From assembly GCA_023151115.1 (NCBI GenBank), contig JAKLJP010000001.1, positions 1-64,000 of the forward strand: a DNA stretch of 64,000 nt, read 5' to 3'. Position 1 is the first letter of the stretch. Each line of letters opens with the position of its first letter. This document shows, in pieces, positions 45,485 to 54,588 of this stretch. The notes under the pieces are model-generated. The model was given only the letters and a program-made list of their open reading frames with translations. It was not told the origin of the DNA and did not search any database. Source of the DNA: Anaerolineae bacterium. GTDB taxonomy: Bacteria; Chloroflexota; Anaerolineae; 4572-78; J111. A program made the translations under genes and the position numbers.

Positions 45485-48397
45485 ATGAACAGTTTATCCT
45501 CACGCGCCGCTCTACAAGTTAGCCTTCTTTACGCTGTAGTCGCCGGGCTGTGGATTACCTTCTCGGATTGGCTGCTGGCTTTCTTTATCCCCAACTCTGA
45601 TCAACGTTTCACTCTGGCAACCTACCAGGGCTGGGTTCTGGTCGTGGTTACCACGCTCCTGCTCTACTTTCTACTGACCCGTGAGCGCCGGCGGCGCGAT
45701 CAATTGGCGAAAACTCTCCAAGAGAGCCAGCGAGCACTCTCTACCCTGCTGAGTAACCTGCCAGGTATGGCCTACCGTTGTCGTGACGACCCCGATTGGA
45801 CCATGGAGTTTGTCAGCGAAGGCTGCCTGGCCTTAACCGGGTATCAACCGGCTGAACTCATCCAAAATCGAAAGGTAGGCTATCGGCAGTTGATTCATGC
45901 GGAGGATCAAGCAGGGGTAGGGGACGAAGTGCGGGCAGCCTTGCAGGTTGGCCAACCCTATCGGCTTACTTACCGCATTATGACTGCCGCCGGAGAACAG
46001 AAGTGGGTGTGGGAGCAGGGCTGCGGTGTTGATTCTCTCGATGGAAAGTCGTTAGCCCTGGAGGGGTTTATCGCCGACATCACCGAGCAAGTCCTGACTC
46101 ACCAGATGATGGAGCAACGTGTTGAAGAGCAGACCCATGAACTTTCGGCCTTGCTGGCCATCTCCCGCAATATCACCGCCACCCTGGAACTGGAACGGCT
46201 CCTGGATCTCATCCTGGTCCAGCTTAAAACCGTCGTAGACTATACCTCGGCGTCCATCTGGACGGTGAACGGAGATGAGTTAAAGTATCGAGCCTATCGC
46301 GGCCCGGCGCCGGCGGAAAAAGTTGCCCAATCAGCCACGCCGCTCAAGATTTCGGTGATTTACCCCGGCTGGCCTGACATACAGCAACCCCTCATCATTC
46401 CTGATATTTACGCCGACACATCTCCGGCTCAGACCTTTCGCCAGGGCATGGGGGAGCGTCTGGAAGTTCACCTGAGTTATATTCGTGCCTGGATCGGCTT
46501 GCCCTTGCTGATTAAGGGGCAGTTAATTGGTATGTTGGGCCTCAGTCACGGCGAGCCAGGCTATTTTTCGTCCCAACAAGTAGAATTGGTCTCAAACTTT
46601 GCTCATCAAGCCGCCGTGGCTATCGAAAATGCGCGCTTATACTCCAGAACCAGACAGCATGCCGACGAGTTGGAGACCTTATTGGCCATCCAGCAGGCTA
46701 TCACCGGCCCGCTGGACCTGGGAGCTGTCTTGCAGCTAATTGCCGATGCGGCTCGGCGTCTGACGGAGACCCAGTTGAGTCTGGTTTATCTGCTTGAGGG
46801 TGATACGTTGCGCCTCGCTACCCTCTCGGGCGAGCATAGCCCCGACATCTTCGTCGGTTATCGGGTACCGGTAGCCCAATCGGTGGCCGGGTTAACTATT
46901 GAATCCGGCCAGGCGATTATCGTGAATGACGTGGCGCAGGATCCCCGAGCCTATCCTGATTCTGTGCAACGTTTAAGGATACACGCCTACCTGACCGTTC
47001 CCTTGATCTCTGACGCTCAACCTATTGGCGTGCTGGCGGTAGCCGATAAACAATCCGGCGCGCTGGGGGCAGATGACGAGCGGATCTTAACCGTGCTGGC
47101 CTCCGGGGCCGTTGTCGGCCTGGAGAACGCTCGCCTGTATCAGGCCGAGCAGGAGCGGCGGCGCGAGGCAGAACGCCGCCGCCATGTGGCCGAAAACCTG
47201 GGCGATATTCTGGCCATCCTCAACTCGAGCCGCTCTTTGGACGAAATCCTGGACCATATTGTAGCTGAGGCCGGCCAACTGCTGGGCAGCAATGCGGTAG
47301 CGGTTTACCGGCTGCACAGGGACACCAACCTGTTGCGCATTCAGGCTGCCCGAGGCCTGCCGGCAGATTTTATGGCCGCTGCCGATATCCCGGTTGGCCA
47401 GGCAGCCGTAGGCCGGGCCGTGCTGACACGCCAGCCGGTAGCCGTCTCCGATATAGCCGCTCTCCTCTCTGGCGACAGCGATTTGGCGTTAGATTTGCCC
47501 CGGCGCGAGCTGGTGACCCGTTTAGGCAACCTTTATCAGGCCTGGCTGGCGGCGCCTCTGATGGTAAAGGGCGAAATTTACGGAGGTATTTTACTCTATT
47601 ACCCTGAACCTCGACTGTTTTCGGACGAAGAGGTTGAGCTGGCCGTGATCTTTAGTAATCAGGTGGCCCTGGCTATTGAGAACAGCCGGTTCCAGGCCCA
47701 GATGGAACAGGCCGCTGTGGCGGCTGAACGCAATCGCCTGGCTCGTGAACTGCACGACGCCGTGACCCAAACCCTCTTTTCGGCCAGCTTGAGGGCTCAG
47801 GTTCTGCCCCGTGTCTGGGAACGCCATCCGGAAGAGGCTCGGCGTGGGTTAGAGGAATTGCGCCAGTTGACGCGCGGCGCGCTGGCTGAGATGCGCACCC
47901 TGCTGTTGGAACTGCGCCCTACGGCTCTGATCGAGACTAAGCTGGGCGAGTTACTGCGCCATTTAATCGAGGCCGTCACTGGCCGGACCCAGGTGCCGAT
48001 TACCTTAACGGTCGAAGGGGATCGTGTCTTACCGTCTGAGGTGCAAATTGCCCTCTACCGGATTGCCCAAGAGTCGCTTAACAATATTGCCAAACACGCC
48101 AAGGCTAGCCAGGCGAGTGTAACCTTACGCTTCACCCCCTCTTCTCCCGCCAATACTGCGGGCGAGCTGGAAGAGAGTGTTGAACTTTGTATTAGCGATA
48201 ACGGGCGGGGATTCGATCCGAGTCATATCCCGCCGGAGCATTTGGGGGTGCGCATCATGCATGAGCGGGCCGAGGCTATTGGGGCTAAAATAAAAATCGA
48301 AAGTCAAATTGGACAGGGGACGCAGGTGACGGTGATCTGGCAAGACAAGGGGCGAGAGACGAAGGATGTAGGACCGTGGACGAAAGACGAAGAGTGA
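45485..48397 (+). CDS. Multi-GAF NarX/DegS-type sensor histidine kinase
   Basis: 970 residues. Two N-terminal membrane helices (residues 8-30 and 45-65), a PAS domain with PAC (about 85-205), then three GAF domains (about 215-385, 395-560, 585-745) and a HisKA_3 dimer domain with the phospho-acceptor in NRLARELHDAVTQTLFSAS. The ATP-binding domain (YRIAQESLNNIAKHAKA, SDNGRGFDP) is of the DegS/NarX class. The GAF domains lack an obvious Cys for Fe-S or haem. Its regulator follows 70 bp on. It may respond to redox or nitrogen oxides, since it borders the nitrate cluster. Confidence 0.92.
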   Translation: MNSLSSRAALQVSLLYAVVAGLWITFSDWLLAFFIPNSDQRFTLATYQGWVLVVVTTLLLYFLLTRERRRRDQLAKTLQESQRALSTLLSNLPGMAYRCRDDPDWTMEFVSEGCLALTGYQPAELIQNRKVGYRQLIHAEDQAGVGDEVRAALQVGQPYRLTYRIMTAAGEQKWVWEQGCGVDSLDGKSLALEGFIADITEQVLTHQMMEQRVEEQTHELSALLAISRNITATLELERLLDLILVQLKTVVDYTSASIWTVNGDELKYRAYRGPAPAEKVAQSATPLKISVIYPGWPDIQQPLIIPDIYADTSPAQTFRQGMGERLEVHLSYIRAWIGLPLLIKGQLIGMLGLSHGEPGYFSSQQVELVSNFAHQAAVAIENARLYSRTRQHADELETLLAIQQAITGPLDLGAVLQLIADAARRLTETQLSLVYLLEGDTLRLATLSGEHSPDIFVGYRVPVAQSVAGLTIESGQAIIVNDVAQDPRAYPDSVQRLRIHAYLTVPLISDAQPIGVLAVADKQSGALGADDERILTVLASGAVVGLENARLYQAEQERRREAERRRHVAENLGDILAILNSSRSLDEILDHIVAEAGQLLGSNAVAVYRLHRDTNLLRIQAARGLPADFMAAADIPVGQAAVGRAVLTRQPVAVSDIAALLSGDSDLALDLPRRELVTRLGNLYQAWLAAPLMVKGEIYGGILLYYPEPRLFSDEEVELAVIFSNQVALAIENSRFQAQMEQAAVAAERNRLARELHDAVTQTLFSASLRAQVLPRVWERHPEEARRGLEELRQLTRGALAEMRTLLLELRPTALIETKLGELLRHLIEAVTGRTQVPITLTVEGDRVLPSEVQIALYRIAQESLNNIAKHAKASQASVTLRFTPSSPANTAGELEESVELCISDNGRGFDPSHIPPEHLGVRIMHERAEAIGAKIKIESQIGQGTQVTVIWQDKGRETKDVGPWTKDEE

Positions 48398-48468
48398 AGT
48401 CGAGAGGGCAGACGAATGCTCTTATATTTTAGTAGAGTGATAGTGCTGGAGTATAGGGAGGAGGAGTT

Positions 48469-49110
48469 ATGACCGCAGCAAAACCCATTCGGGTGATGAT
48501 TGTTGATGACCACGCCGTCGTTCGCGGCGGCTTAAAATTTTTTCTGTTGGGTTTCGATGACCTGGAATTGGCGGGGGAAGCCGAGGATGGTGAGGAGGCG
48601 CTGCGCCTGTGCGACCAGATTCAGCCCGACGTGATTCTCATGGACATGATGATGCCCGGTATAGATGGAGCTGCGACTACACAGGCCATCCGCCAACGCT
48701 ACCCCCAGGTACAAGTCATCGCCTTGACCAGTTTCAAAGAGCAGGACCTGGTCCAGCGCGCCTTACAGGCCGGAGCCATTGGTTATCTGCTCAAGGATGT
48801 CCAGGCTCTCGAGCTGGCCGAGGCGATTCGAGCGGCCCATGCCGGTCGGCCCACCCTGTCGCCCGAAGCTACCCAGGCGCTGATCCAGGCTGCTACCCAG
48901 CCGCCCCAGCCGGGGCATGATCTGACCGAACGGGAGCGTGAGGTTTTGGCCTTGATGGTCAAGGGCTTAAGCAATAACGAAATTGCCGAGCGGCTGATCG
49001 TGAGTATCTCCACGGTCAAGTATCACGTCAGCGGCATCCTGTCCAAGTTGGGTGCGGCTAACCGCGCCGAGGCCGTGGCCCTGGCCTTACAACATCACCT
49101 GGTTGCCTAG
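48469..49110 (+). CDS. NarL/FixJ-type response regulator
   Basis: 213 residues, AGGAGGAG before the ATG. Receiver with DDH (MIVDDHAVVRGG), phospho-acceptor Asp in PDVILMDMMMPG, and Lys in GYLLKDV; LuxR-type HTH at the C-terminus (LTEREREVLALMVKGLSNNE, then STVKYHVSGILSKL). It is the partner of the kinase before it. Its targets are unknown. Confidence 0.93.
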   Translation: MTAAKPIRVMIVDDHAVVRGGLKFFLLGFDDLELAGEAEDGEEALRLCDQIQPDVILMDMMMPGIDGAATTQAIRQRYPQVQVIALTSFKEQDLVQRALQAGAIGYLLKDVQALELAEAIRAAHAGRPTLSPEATQALIQAATQPPQPGHDLTEREREVLALMVKGLSNNEIAERLIVSISTVKYHVSGILSKLGAANRAEAVALALQHHLVA

Positions 49111-49135
49111 CCAGTTATTTATAACGACGGCTGCA

Positions 49136-49231
49136 TGGTCAAGCCACCAAAGCAAAACTAGCCGTTAGTCTAAGGCCTAAACTCCCCAAATGCCCGGTGC
49201 ATCTGGGGAGTTTTTGTCTTAAACTGAAGAT
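49136..49231 (+). repeat. Interspersed repeat R1 with intrinsic terminator
   Basis: One of four related ~70-100 bp intergenic units. It ends in the stem ACTCCCCAAATG/CATCTGGGGAGT (49181-49192, 49200-49211) with loop CCCGGTG and five T, a strong terminator for the kinase-regulator operon. The upstream half contains a TGGTC...GTC element also seen in R2, R3 and R4. Confidence 0.75.
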
Positions 49232-49267
49232 AGACGCTTTTGAGCTGGTAAAAGGAGTGACCTCTCA

Positions 49268-49768
49268 ATGACAACCCTGATATCCAGTCAGTTGGCCCTT
49301 CGAGATTTTGAGCATGCTATGTATAAGACTTTTTGGCGAGATTTGCTGAGTTGGCTGACTCGAAAATGCAACCATCTGCTATCACTCGACCAGATTTGCC
49401 ACTGCTTACCGTTTACAAGGCAACGTTATCTTGGTTTGCAGGTGGTCTGCCTTGATAAAATTGTTGGCAGTGCAGGGCGTTACCATGACTTCGATCGGGC
49501 TTTCTTTCCTCGCCACCCCCACCTGAAAGACCGCTGGATGAGCATTAACAAAGCCTACTATAAGCAACGAACTCTGCCGCCGGTGGAACTCGTCAAAATT
49601 GGTGAGGTCTACTTCGTCAGCGACGGAAATCATCGGGTCTCGGTTGCCCGCGCTCGGGGGCAAGAATTTATTGACGCCTATGTCAGTGAGATTGACACAC
49701 CCATTTCCGTTGAACTATCTAAAAAATGTCAATCTAACTGCATCCGGACTCTAAACCCCGTCGAATAA
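49268..49768 (+). CDS. ParB/Srx-like nuclease-fold protein (conserved, function unknown)
   Basis: 166 residues. Residues 95-135 (LPPVELVKIGEVYFVSDGNH, then RVSVARARGQEFIDAYV) show the ParB/sulfiredoxin signature: a strand, DGNHRVSVA with G-x-H-R, then a helix. It lacks a DNA-binding HTH, so it is not a partition protein. Related proteins are free-standing in Chloroflexota and may be ATP-dependent enzymes or regulators. The last 20 residues hold two Cys. AAAGGAG before the ATG. Confidence 0.65.
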   Translation: MTTLISSQLALRDFEHAMYKTFWRDLLSWLTRKCNHLLSLDQICHCLPFTRQRYLGLQVVCLDKIVGSAGRYHDFDRAFFPRHPHLKDRWMSINKAYYKQRTLPPVELVKIGEVYFVSDGNHRVSVARARGQEFIDAYVSEIDTPISVELSKKCQSNCIRTLNPVE

Positions 49769-49800
49769 TAGTTTGGATAGTTCTCGATAGGATCAGATAA

Positions 49801-50178
49801 ATGCATATTTTGCTAGCCGATGATGAGGTCCGAGTACGCTCGGCCTTGCAAATGCTATTAAAAGAGGAGCCTGGAATGAAGGTGGTGGCTGAGGTGGCCG
49901 AAGCTAAAGCTCTCTTGGCTCAAATCCGGGCGACTCAGCCCGACCTGGTTTTGCTCGACTGGGGGTTGCCGGGCCTGGGCGCGGTTGGCTCTCTACCTGC
50001 CTTACGTCTGGTTTGCCCCCACCTGGCCGTGATTGTCACAAGTGGACGACCGGAGGCCGGTCGAGAAGCTTTGGCTGCCGGGGCTGATGCTTTTGTCAGT
50101 AAGGTGGACCCGCCGGAGCATCTGTTGGCAGCTTTACATACAGTAGCGAAGCGACTTAATGGGATGGGTACCACTTAA
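49801..50178 (+). CDS. Single-domain response regulator
   Basis: 125 residues with only a receiver: DDE near the N-terminus (ILLADDEVRV), phospho-acceptor Asp in PDLVLLDWGLPG, Thr/Ser in IVTSGRPE and Lys in FVSKVDPPE. No output domain. It may act like CheY/Spo0F as a phosphate relay, or as a sink for the kinase at 45485. 32 bp behind the previous gene. Confidence 0.88.
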   Translation: MHILLADDEVRVRSALQMLLKEEPGMKVVAEVAEAKALLAQIRATQPDLVLLDWGLPGLGAVGSLPALRLVCPHLAVIVTSGRPEAGREALAAGADAFVSKVDPPEHLLAALHTVAKRLNGMGTT

Positions 50179-50272
50179 CCTTTTTTCTGGCGGGAAGCGT
50201 TTGATATTCTGTTTTCATCCTCGACAACGAGGTTCTATAAAAAAGTATAAATTTATCCAAGGAGATTTAGAA

Positions 50273-50764
50273 ATGACTACAGCAAAAACATTTAAGACAA
50301 GTATAGATATCGCCCCTCAAACGCGAGCCAAGCTGATTGACTTGCTCAATCAACAGTTGGCAGACACGACTGACTTGTACAGTCAAACCAAGCAAGCGCA
50401 TTGGAATGTCAAAGGAGCGCAGTTTTATCCCTTGCACGAGCTGTTCGACAAGCTGGCCGTTGAGTTGCTGGCTTACACGGATTTAATTGCCGAGCGAGCG
50501 ACTGCCTTGGGTGGTGCAGCCCTGGGCACGGTGCGCCAGGCGGCTGCTGCCTCCCGGCTGCCCGAGTATCCGGCCGAGGCGATTGATAGCTTGCCGACTG
50601 TCGAAGCCTTGGCTGCGCGCTATGCCGGTCTGGCCGCCACAACTCGCGCCGCTATTGACACTGCCAGCAGCGCCGGCGATCAGGACACGGCTGATTTGTT
50701 TACCGAAGTTTCACGGGGATTAGACAAGGCGCTCTGGTTCCTTGAAGCGCATCTGCAAGCATAG
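50273..50764 (+). CDS. dps: Dps-type ferritin-like DNA protection protein
   Basis: 163 residues, AAGGAG before the ATG at 50273. The ferroxidase signature is KQAHWNVKGAQFYPLHELFD (His, Asp and Glu ligands), and LHELFDKLAVELLAYTDLIAERA completes the subunit-interface site. Dps forms a 12-mer that oxidises and stores iron and binds DNA under stress. The N-terminal tail has Lys residues for DNA contact. Confidence 0.92.
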   Translation: MTTAKTFKTSIDIAPQTRAKLIDLLNQQLADTTDLYSQTKQAHWNVKGAQFYPLHELFDKLAVELLAYTDLIAERATALGGAALGTVRQAAAASRLPEYPAEAIDSLPTVEALAARYAGLAATTRAAIDTASSAGDQDTADLFTEVSRGLDKALWFLEAHLQA

Positions 50765-50795
50765 CTACGGCAATTTAGGCACACGTATTTAAAAT

Positions 50796-50831
50796 TTGAG
50801 TTTAGACTAATTGTGTTTAGTCCAAACTCAA
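50796..50831. promoter_or_regulatory. Long inverted repeat between dps and the SHOCT gene
   Basis: Arms of 15 bp (TTGAGTTTAGACTAA, 50796-50810, and TTAGTCCAAACTCAA, 50817-50831), one mismatch, 6-nt loop. There is no T run. It may be a weak terminator of dps or an operator for the small gene at 50856. Confidence 0.5.
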
Positions 50832-50855
50832 GAATATACAAAGGAGAAAAATACA

Positions 50856-51119
50856 ATGTGGTGGCATGACGGATTTAACTGGGGGTGGATGATGCTCTCC
50901 AGTGGACTGATGATGATCCTCTTCTGGGGTGGGTTGATAGCCCTGGCTATCGTGATTGTCCGAGCCATTTCCGGCTCTGGTCTCCAGCGGTCAGCAAATT
51001 CGGTCAGCTCATCCCCTTCGATCCATAACACTGCCCTGAACATCTTGAAAGAGCGTTACGCTCGAGGCGAGATCAGCAAGGCCGAGTACGAAGAGATGCG
51101 CGATAATCTTGCCAACTGA
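50856..51119 (+). CDS. SHOCT-domain membrane protein
   Basis: 87 residues, AAGGAG before the ATG. One membrane helix (MILFWGGLIALAIVIVRAI) after a Trp-rich start, then a SHOCT motif at the C-terminus (ALNILKERYARGEISKAEYE, EMRDNL). SHOCT domains are short oligomerisation motifs. The N-terminal MWWHDGFNWGW is typical of this small stress-linked group. Function unknown. Confidence 0.85.
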   Translation: MWWHDGFNWGWMMLSSGLMMILFWGGLIALAIVIVRAISGSGLQRSANSVSSSPSIHNTALNILKERYARGEISKAEYEEMRDNLAN

Positions 51120-51213
51120 CTCAACTTGAAAGTTCGGGAAAGTATAAAGTAAAGTAAGTACAGATTACACAGATCACACAGAAAAAAAGATTGAAAAAAA
51201 TCTATGTAAGCTG

Positions 51214-51384
51214 TGATATAATCCATAAACGAGGTATCTTCACCACCGAGAAGATGCCGCCGGCCAAATATCTAGCTTACCTGTTGAGCAATTACGTAGA
51301 CTAACCACGCCTTTGAAAAGACCTTGCCGGTCTTCTTCACTGGCTGATACTCCTCGGATGCCTGAGGCATTCGAGGAGTTTTTT
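51214..51384 (+). ncRNA. Candidate small RNA with own promoter and terminator
   Basis: An extended -10 (TGATATAAT, 51214-51222) predicts a start near 51229. The RNA would form a 9-bp hairpin GGTATCTTC/GAAGATGCC (51233-51258), a 6-bp hairpin AAGACC/GGTCTT (51318-51334), and end at a strong terminator, ACTCCTCGGATGCC/GGCATTCGAGGAGT (51349-51379) plus six T. A 16-codon frame (MPPAKYLAYLLSNYVD) is inside, so a short peptide is possible. No longer gene fits. The -35 region is poor. Confidence 0.5.
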
Positions 51385-51423
51385 ATTATTATGGCGATGT
51401 CTAAATCAAACATGTGTTAGCCT

Positions 51424-51490
51424 TTCGACCAGGTTCAAGACTCACCCTTGGTCTATGAGGTAGACTATGCAGATACCCGGTGTGTTTATG
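51424..51490. repeat. Interspersed repeat R4
   Basis: Shares GACCAGG...AAGACTCACCCTTGGTCT and ATACCCGGTGT with R3 at 54254. The terminator stem is lost here. The rest of the gap to 51600 holds no gene. Confidence 0.6.
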
Positions 51491-51600
51491 TCATTTATGA
51501 GGTATGCTGAAGATGATAAAGTTGTTGTCCATAGAGAAACGGATAAATAAGTAAGGGCTATGCTTACCGCAAGATTTTAGCCCTGGAAAGGTCAAGAGCA

Positions 51601-52815
51601 TTGAAAAAGAGAGTTCTGAGCTTAATAATTAGAATTGTATTATCTATTCTGATCCTCAGCCTGGGTGTAATCGCAGCGTGGATAGTGGGTGAGAGCAGAG
51701 GGTTGGCTTTAGCCGACCTCTCTGACGCGCCCGTTCAAACCTTGAGCGCCACAGCCCAGGGTGACACACTCTACGCCAACCTGAACGAGGGTTCGCAGCC
51801 TGCCGGTATTTACCGCAGCGACGATAGTGGTCATACCTGGCGGATGATCAGTTCTGGGCCGGACCGACTTGTTGAAACCCTGGCTGTGCATCCTACAAAT
51901 GACAGGGTACTCTATGCAGGTACGAGTGGCGGTCCGATGGCGATAACCGATAGCCTGTGGCGCAGCGACGATGGTGGCCGGAGTTGGCGTAAATTCAATT
52001 TGGACCTGCCAGCCAGTCCGGCTGGGGTTATACCCGCTGTTACAGCCCTGGCGGTAGACCCACAGCAGCCGGAAGCGCTTTATGTGGGTACCGCCGGGCA
52101 GGGGGTATACCGCTTTGACGAGCGGCGTCTGGGCTACGAGTTGCTCGGCGGCGTCTCGCTCTATAACGCTCAAGTGAAAGGTTTGGCGATGGGTTCCGAT
52201 AGTCGGGTGTATGCGCTGACCAACGAGGGACTGTTTGCGCTGGACGGTGACAATTGGCAAAAGCTTGACGCCCTGCCTGAAATGGCGGTGAGCCTAGTGG
52301 TGGCTGCCAGCGACCCACGGACAATTTATGCCGGCGGCCCCTCCGGTGGCGCGTACCGGTCGAGTGATGGCGGTCAGACCTGGCAGTCCATCAGTAATGG
52401 CTTGGGACTGACGCCTGGCGCGGCCCTACGGGTAACAGCCCTGGCGATAGACGAGCACGACGGACAACACGTCGTGGCCAGTACGGCCTATGGTCTGGGC
52501 AGCCGGTTAGCAGGCGGGGGCATCTATGAGAGCCACGATGGCGGTCGCCGGTGGACCAAACTGGGTGACACGGAGGACCTGGTCACACGCCTGATAATCA
52601 ATGAGCGCGGGGTCTATGTCGCTACAGCAGACGGTCTGGCTCATTATAGTGGGCCAACCGAACCTGCACCGCTTGTTCCCTGGTTTGATTTAGGACGATT
52701 AGCTAATCATACAGGTATCCAGTTGTTCATTCTTGTTATGGCCATCGGGTTGACCGGGCTGGTCTTGTCTAGCTGGTTGGAAAGGGTGATTGAACGTCGT
52801 CTGGGTAAGGCTTAA
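51601..52815 (+). CDS. BNR/beta-propeller protein with two membrane anchors
   Basis: 404 residues from a TTG. N-terminal helix (residues 8-29), then a propeller built of repeats with the Asp-box-like core S-x-D-x-G-x-x-W: SDDSGHTWR, SDDGGRSWR, SSDGGQTWQ, SHDGGRRWT. A C-terminal helix (IQLFILVMAIGLTGLVLSSW) anchors the end again. The propeller lies outside the cell. Such BNR proteins include photosystem assembly factor-like and sialidase-like folds, but no catalytic residues are recognisable. Possibly a binding scaffold. Confidence 0.75.
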   Translation: MKKRVLSLIIRIVLSILILSLGVIAAWIVGESRGLALADLSDAPVQTLSATAQGDTLYANLNEGSQPAGIYRSDDSGHTWRMISSGPDRLVETLAVHPTNDRVLYAGTSGGPMAITDSLWRSDDGGRSWRKFNLDLPASPAGVIPAVTALAVDPQQPEALYVGTAGQGVYRFDERRLGYELLGGVSLYNAQVKGLAMGSDSRVYALTNEGLFALDGDNWQKLDALPEMAVSLVVAASDPRTIYAGGPSGGAYRSSDGGQTWQSISNGLGLTPGAALRVTALAIDEHDGQHVVASTAYGLGSRLAGGGIYESHDGGRRWTKLGDTEDLVTRLIINERGVYVATADGLAHYSGPTEPAPLVPWFDLGRLANHTGIQLFILVMAIGLTGLVLSSWLERVIERRLGKA

Positions 52816-52855
52816 TCAGGTTGATGGAGATTGAATGATGAAAAGAGGTGACAAA

Positions 52856-53068
52856 ATGAAAGCATTGAGAATTATCGGTTTGGGTGTAGTTATCTGGAGC
52901 TTGGGTCTATTTTGGCCGGACCTCAATCTTGGGCTCACGCCTTTGGTGATGATGAGGCTGGCGCTAGGACTTGGCCTGGTCAGCCTGGCCTATCTGTTGG
53001 GTCAATATCTCAGCCGGTCTGAGCAAATCGTCGTGCCAGTAGAAGTTGCCGTGCCAACTCGACCCTGA
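52856..53068 (+). CDS. Small two-helix membrane protein
   Basis: 70 residues from the ATG at 52856, GAGGTG before it (two upstream ATG codons at 52835 and 52838 lack a site). Helices at about 4-22 and 30-50, then a short soluble tail. It is close behind the propeller gene and before another anchored protein, so the three may form an envelope operon. Not recognised. Confidence 0.6.
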   Translation: MKALRIIGLGVVIWSLGLFWPDLNLGLTPLVMMRLALGLGLVSLAYLLGQYLSRSEQIVVPVEVAVPTRP

Positions 53069-53103
53069 CTTGGATTTGATAACAAAGATGAAAGGAGTTG
53101 GAA

Positions 53104-53553
53104 ATGAGATTAAGTGAGCGCTTGATACGATTCGCTGAAACATCAATCGGTAAGATACTGGTGCTTATCATTGTTGGGATAATCTGGTTTGTGCCCTTTG
53201 CCCTCTTCTTCTACGGGGGACCAAGCAGCAAGGCTCTTGAACCAACGCCTAATAGGACCGAGCCTACCATACTCTTGGAACCAGCCCTGGGCCGGCCGGG
53301 GACTGAAGTGATTGTAAAAGGTACGGGTTGGCCGGCCAACAGTAGGGTCTTAATCTATCTCATGTCTCCTGAGGAACACGAACTCCCGGCCTCTGCCGTG
53401 GCCAGCGCAGTCGCCGATGGGGCAGGCAGCTTTACCACCAGCTTTGTCTTCCCGGTGGAACCTCGCCGGGAGGGTCAGGAGCAAGTAGTAGTGATCACCC
53501 GAGTGGCTGACGGTGGATTGAGCGCCCCGGCCAACTTCAGCTTATTGGACTAA
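53104..53553 (+). CDS. Anchored protein with an immunoglobulin-like domain
   Basis: 149 residues from the ATG at 53104, AAGGAG before. One membrane helix (ILVLIIVGIIWFVPFALFFYGG), a Pro/Thr linker, then an IPT/Big-like beta domain outside: EPALGRPGTEVIVKGTGWPA, RVLIYLMSP, and GAGSFTTSFVFP. These features are typical of extracellular binding domains. Function unknown. It ends before repeat R2, whose terminator closes the operon. Confidence 0.7.
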   Translation: MRLSERLIRFAETSIGKILVLIIVGIIWFVPFALFFYGGPSSKALEPTPNRTEPTILLEPALGRPGTEVIVKGTGWPANSRVLIYLMSPEEHELPASAVASAVADGAGSFTTSFVFPVEPRREGQEQVVVITRVADGGLSAPANFSLLD

Positions 53554-53570
53554 CGCAGTAGACCTGCCCT

Positions 53571-53670
53571 AACCATTTGGCCAGGGCAAAGAGCAGCCAT
53601 TGGTTCAACTTTAAACTCCCCAGATGCCCGGTACATTCGGGGAGTTTTTATTTTACACTAAGAGTAAGCA
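53571..53670 (+). repeat. Interspersed repeat R2 with intrinsic terminator
   Basis: Stem ACTCCCCAGATG/CATTCGGGGAGT (53615-53626, 53634-53645), then five T. The 5' half (ACCATTTGGCCAGGGCAAAG) is related to R3 (GTCATTTGACCAGGCAAAAG). Confidence 0.75.
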
Positions 53671-53719
53671 TAGGGCTCAAGAGAAATGGAAACATACTCA
53701 TTTGGTGAGGAGATAAACC

Positions 53720-54184
53720 ATGTCTGTCGTTACCTTCAAAGCAACTTCACGCAATTTGCCAACTGGATTGGCTGTCGAAAACGTGGCTCGCGGCTTCAGG
53801 GTTGTAATGGATGAGCCAAAGGAGCTGGGCGGCAGCGATACCGGGATGAATCCCGTCGAAATGCTGCTGTGCGCTTTAGGTTCGTGCCAAGTCATCGTAG
53901 CCAAATCCTTTGCCAAAGCGCACGGGATCGATCTGCACGATTTCCTGGTAGTTTTGGAAGGCGACCTGGACCCTGACGGCTTTTTGAAGGGTAAACCCGG
54001 CGTCAGGCCCGGCTTCCAGGAGATTCGCTTTGCTTTTTATCTTGAAACCAACGCATCCCAGGATAAAGTTGATCAATTTGTGGAGTTTATCAAAAGCCGC
54101 TGCCCGGTCGGTGACACGCTGCTCAATGGAGTGAGGATCGTCCAAAGCGATGTTGTAGTCCGAAGAAGTACAGTATATGCCTAA
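53720..54184 (+). CDS. OsmC-family peroxiredoxin-like protein
   Basis: 154 residues. The two Cys of the OsmC active site are seen, in LLCALGSCQVIVA and SRCPVGDTLLNGV, and the N-terminal strands with GGSDTGMNPVEML are typical. OsmC enzymes reduce organic peroxides with lipoyl or thiol donors. GAGGAG before the ATG. It is flanked by R2 and R3, so it is a single-gene unit. Confidence 0.9.
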   Translation: MSVVTFKATSRNLPTGLAVENVARGFRVVMDEPKELGGSDTGMNPVEMLLCALGSCQVIVAKSFAKAHGIDLHDFLVVLEGDLDPDGFLKGKPGVRPGFQEIRFAFYLETNASQDKVDQFVEFIKSRCPVGDTLLNGVRIVQSDVVVRRSTVYA

Positions 54185-54588
54185 ATGACCTTAGGTTACT
54201 ACGCTTTCTCTGCCCTCCCGTCCGTGTACATGCATTTTCCCGTCCCACCTAAGCTGGTCATTTGACCAGGCAAAAGACTCACCCTTGGTCTAAACCTGAA
54301 GAATACAAATGCCCGGTGTCTTGGGGGAGGAATTAAGATATGCTAAAGGGAGAGTGGAATTTGGATCAAGAGCGGCGGCAGGGATTACTCTCTCAATAAG
54401 CCACCTCTTGAATAGCTATTCGTTATCAAGCGCATTTAGCAAAGAAGTATAACAAATGAAAAAGAACGCTCATGTGTAATTTGCTGCACATTACCCTCTA
54501 TCCCCTCTGGGAAACCAGGTAATATGCAAGGTTATACAGAAGAGCGCAGAGAATTAGAGGCACAAAAATCGCGGTGATCTGCCACGAT
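54185..54588. other. Gene-free stretch with repeat R3 (54254-54345)
   Basis: R3 shares the GACCAGG...ACTCACCCTTGGTCTA unit with R4 and ATGCCCGGTG with R1 and R2, but its terminator stem is decayed (GGGGGAGG only on one side). The remainder has no gene. The last part (AAAATCGCGGTGATC, 54563-54578) resembles the sequence in front of Pho-box-like copy D. Confidence 0.55.

Noticed and set aside
49268..49768. Chromosome partition ParB
   Set aside because: Only the DGNHR fold is present; there is no HTH and no parA neighbour.
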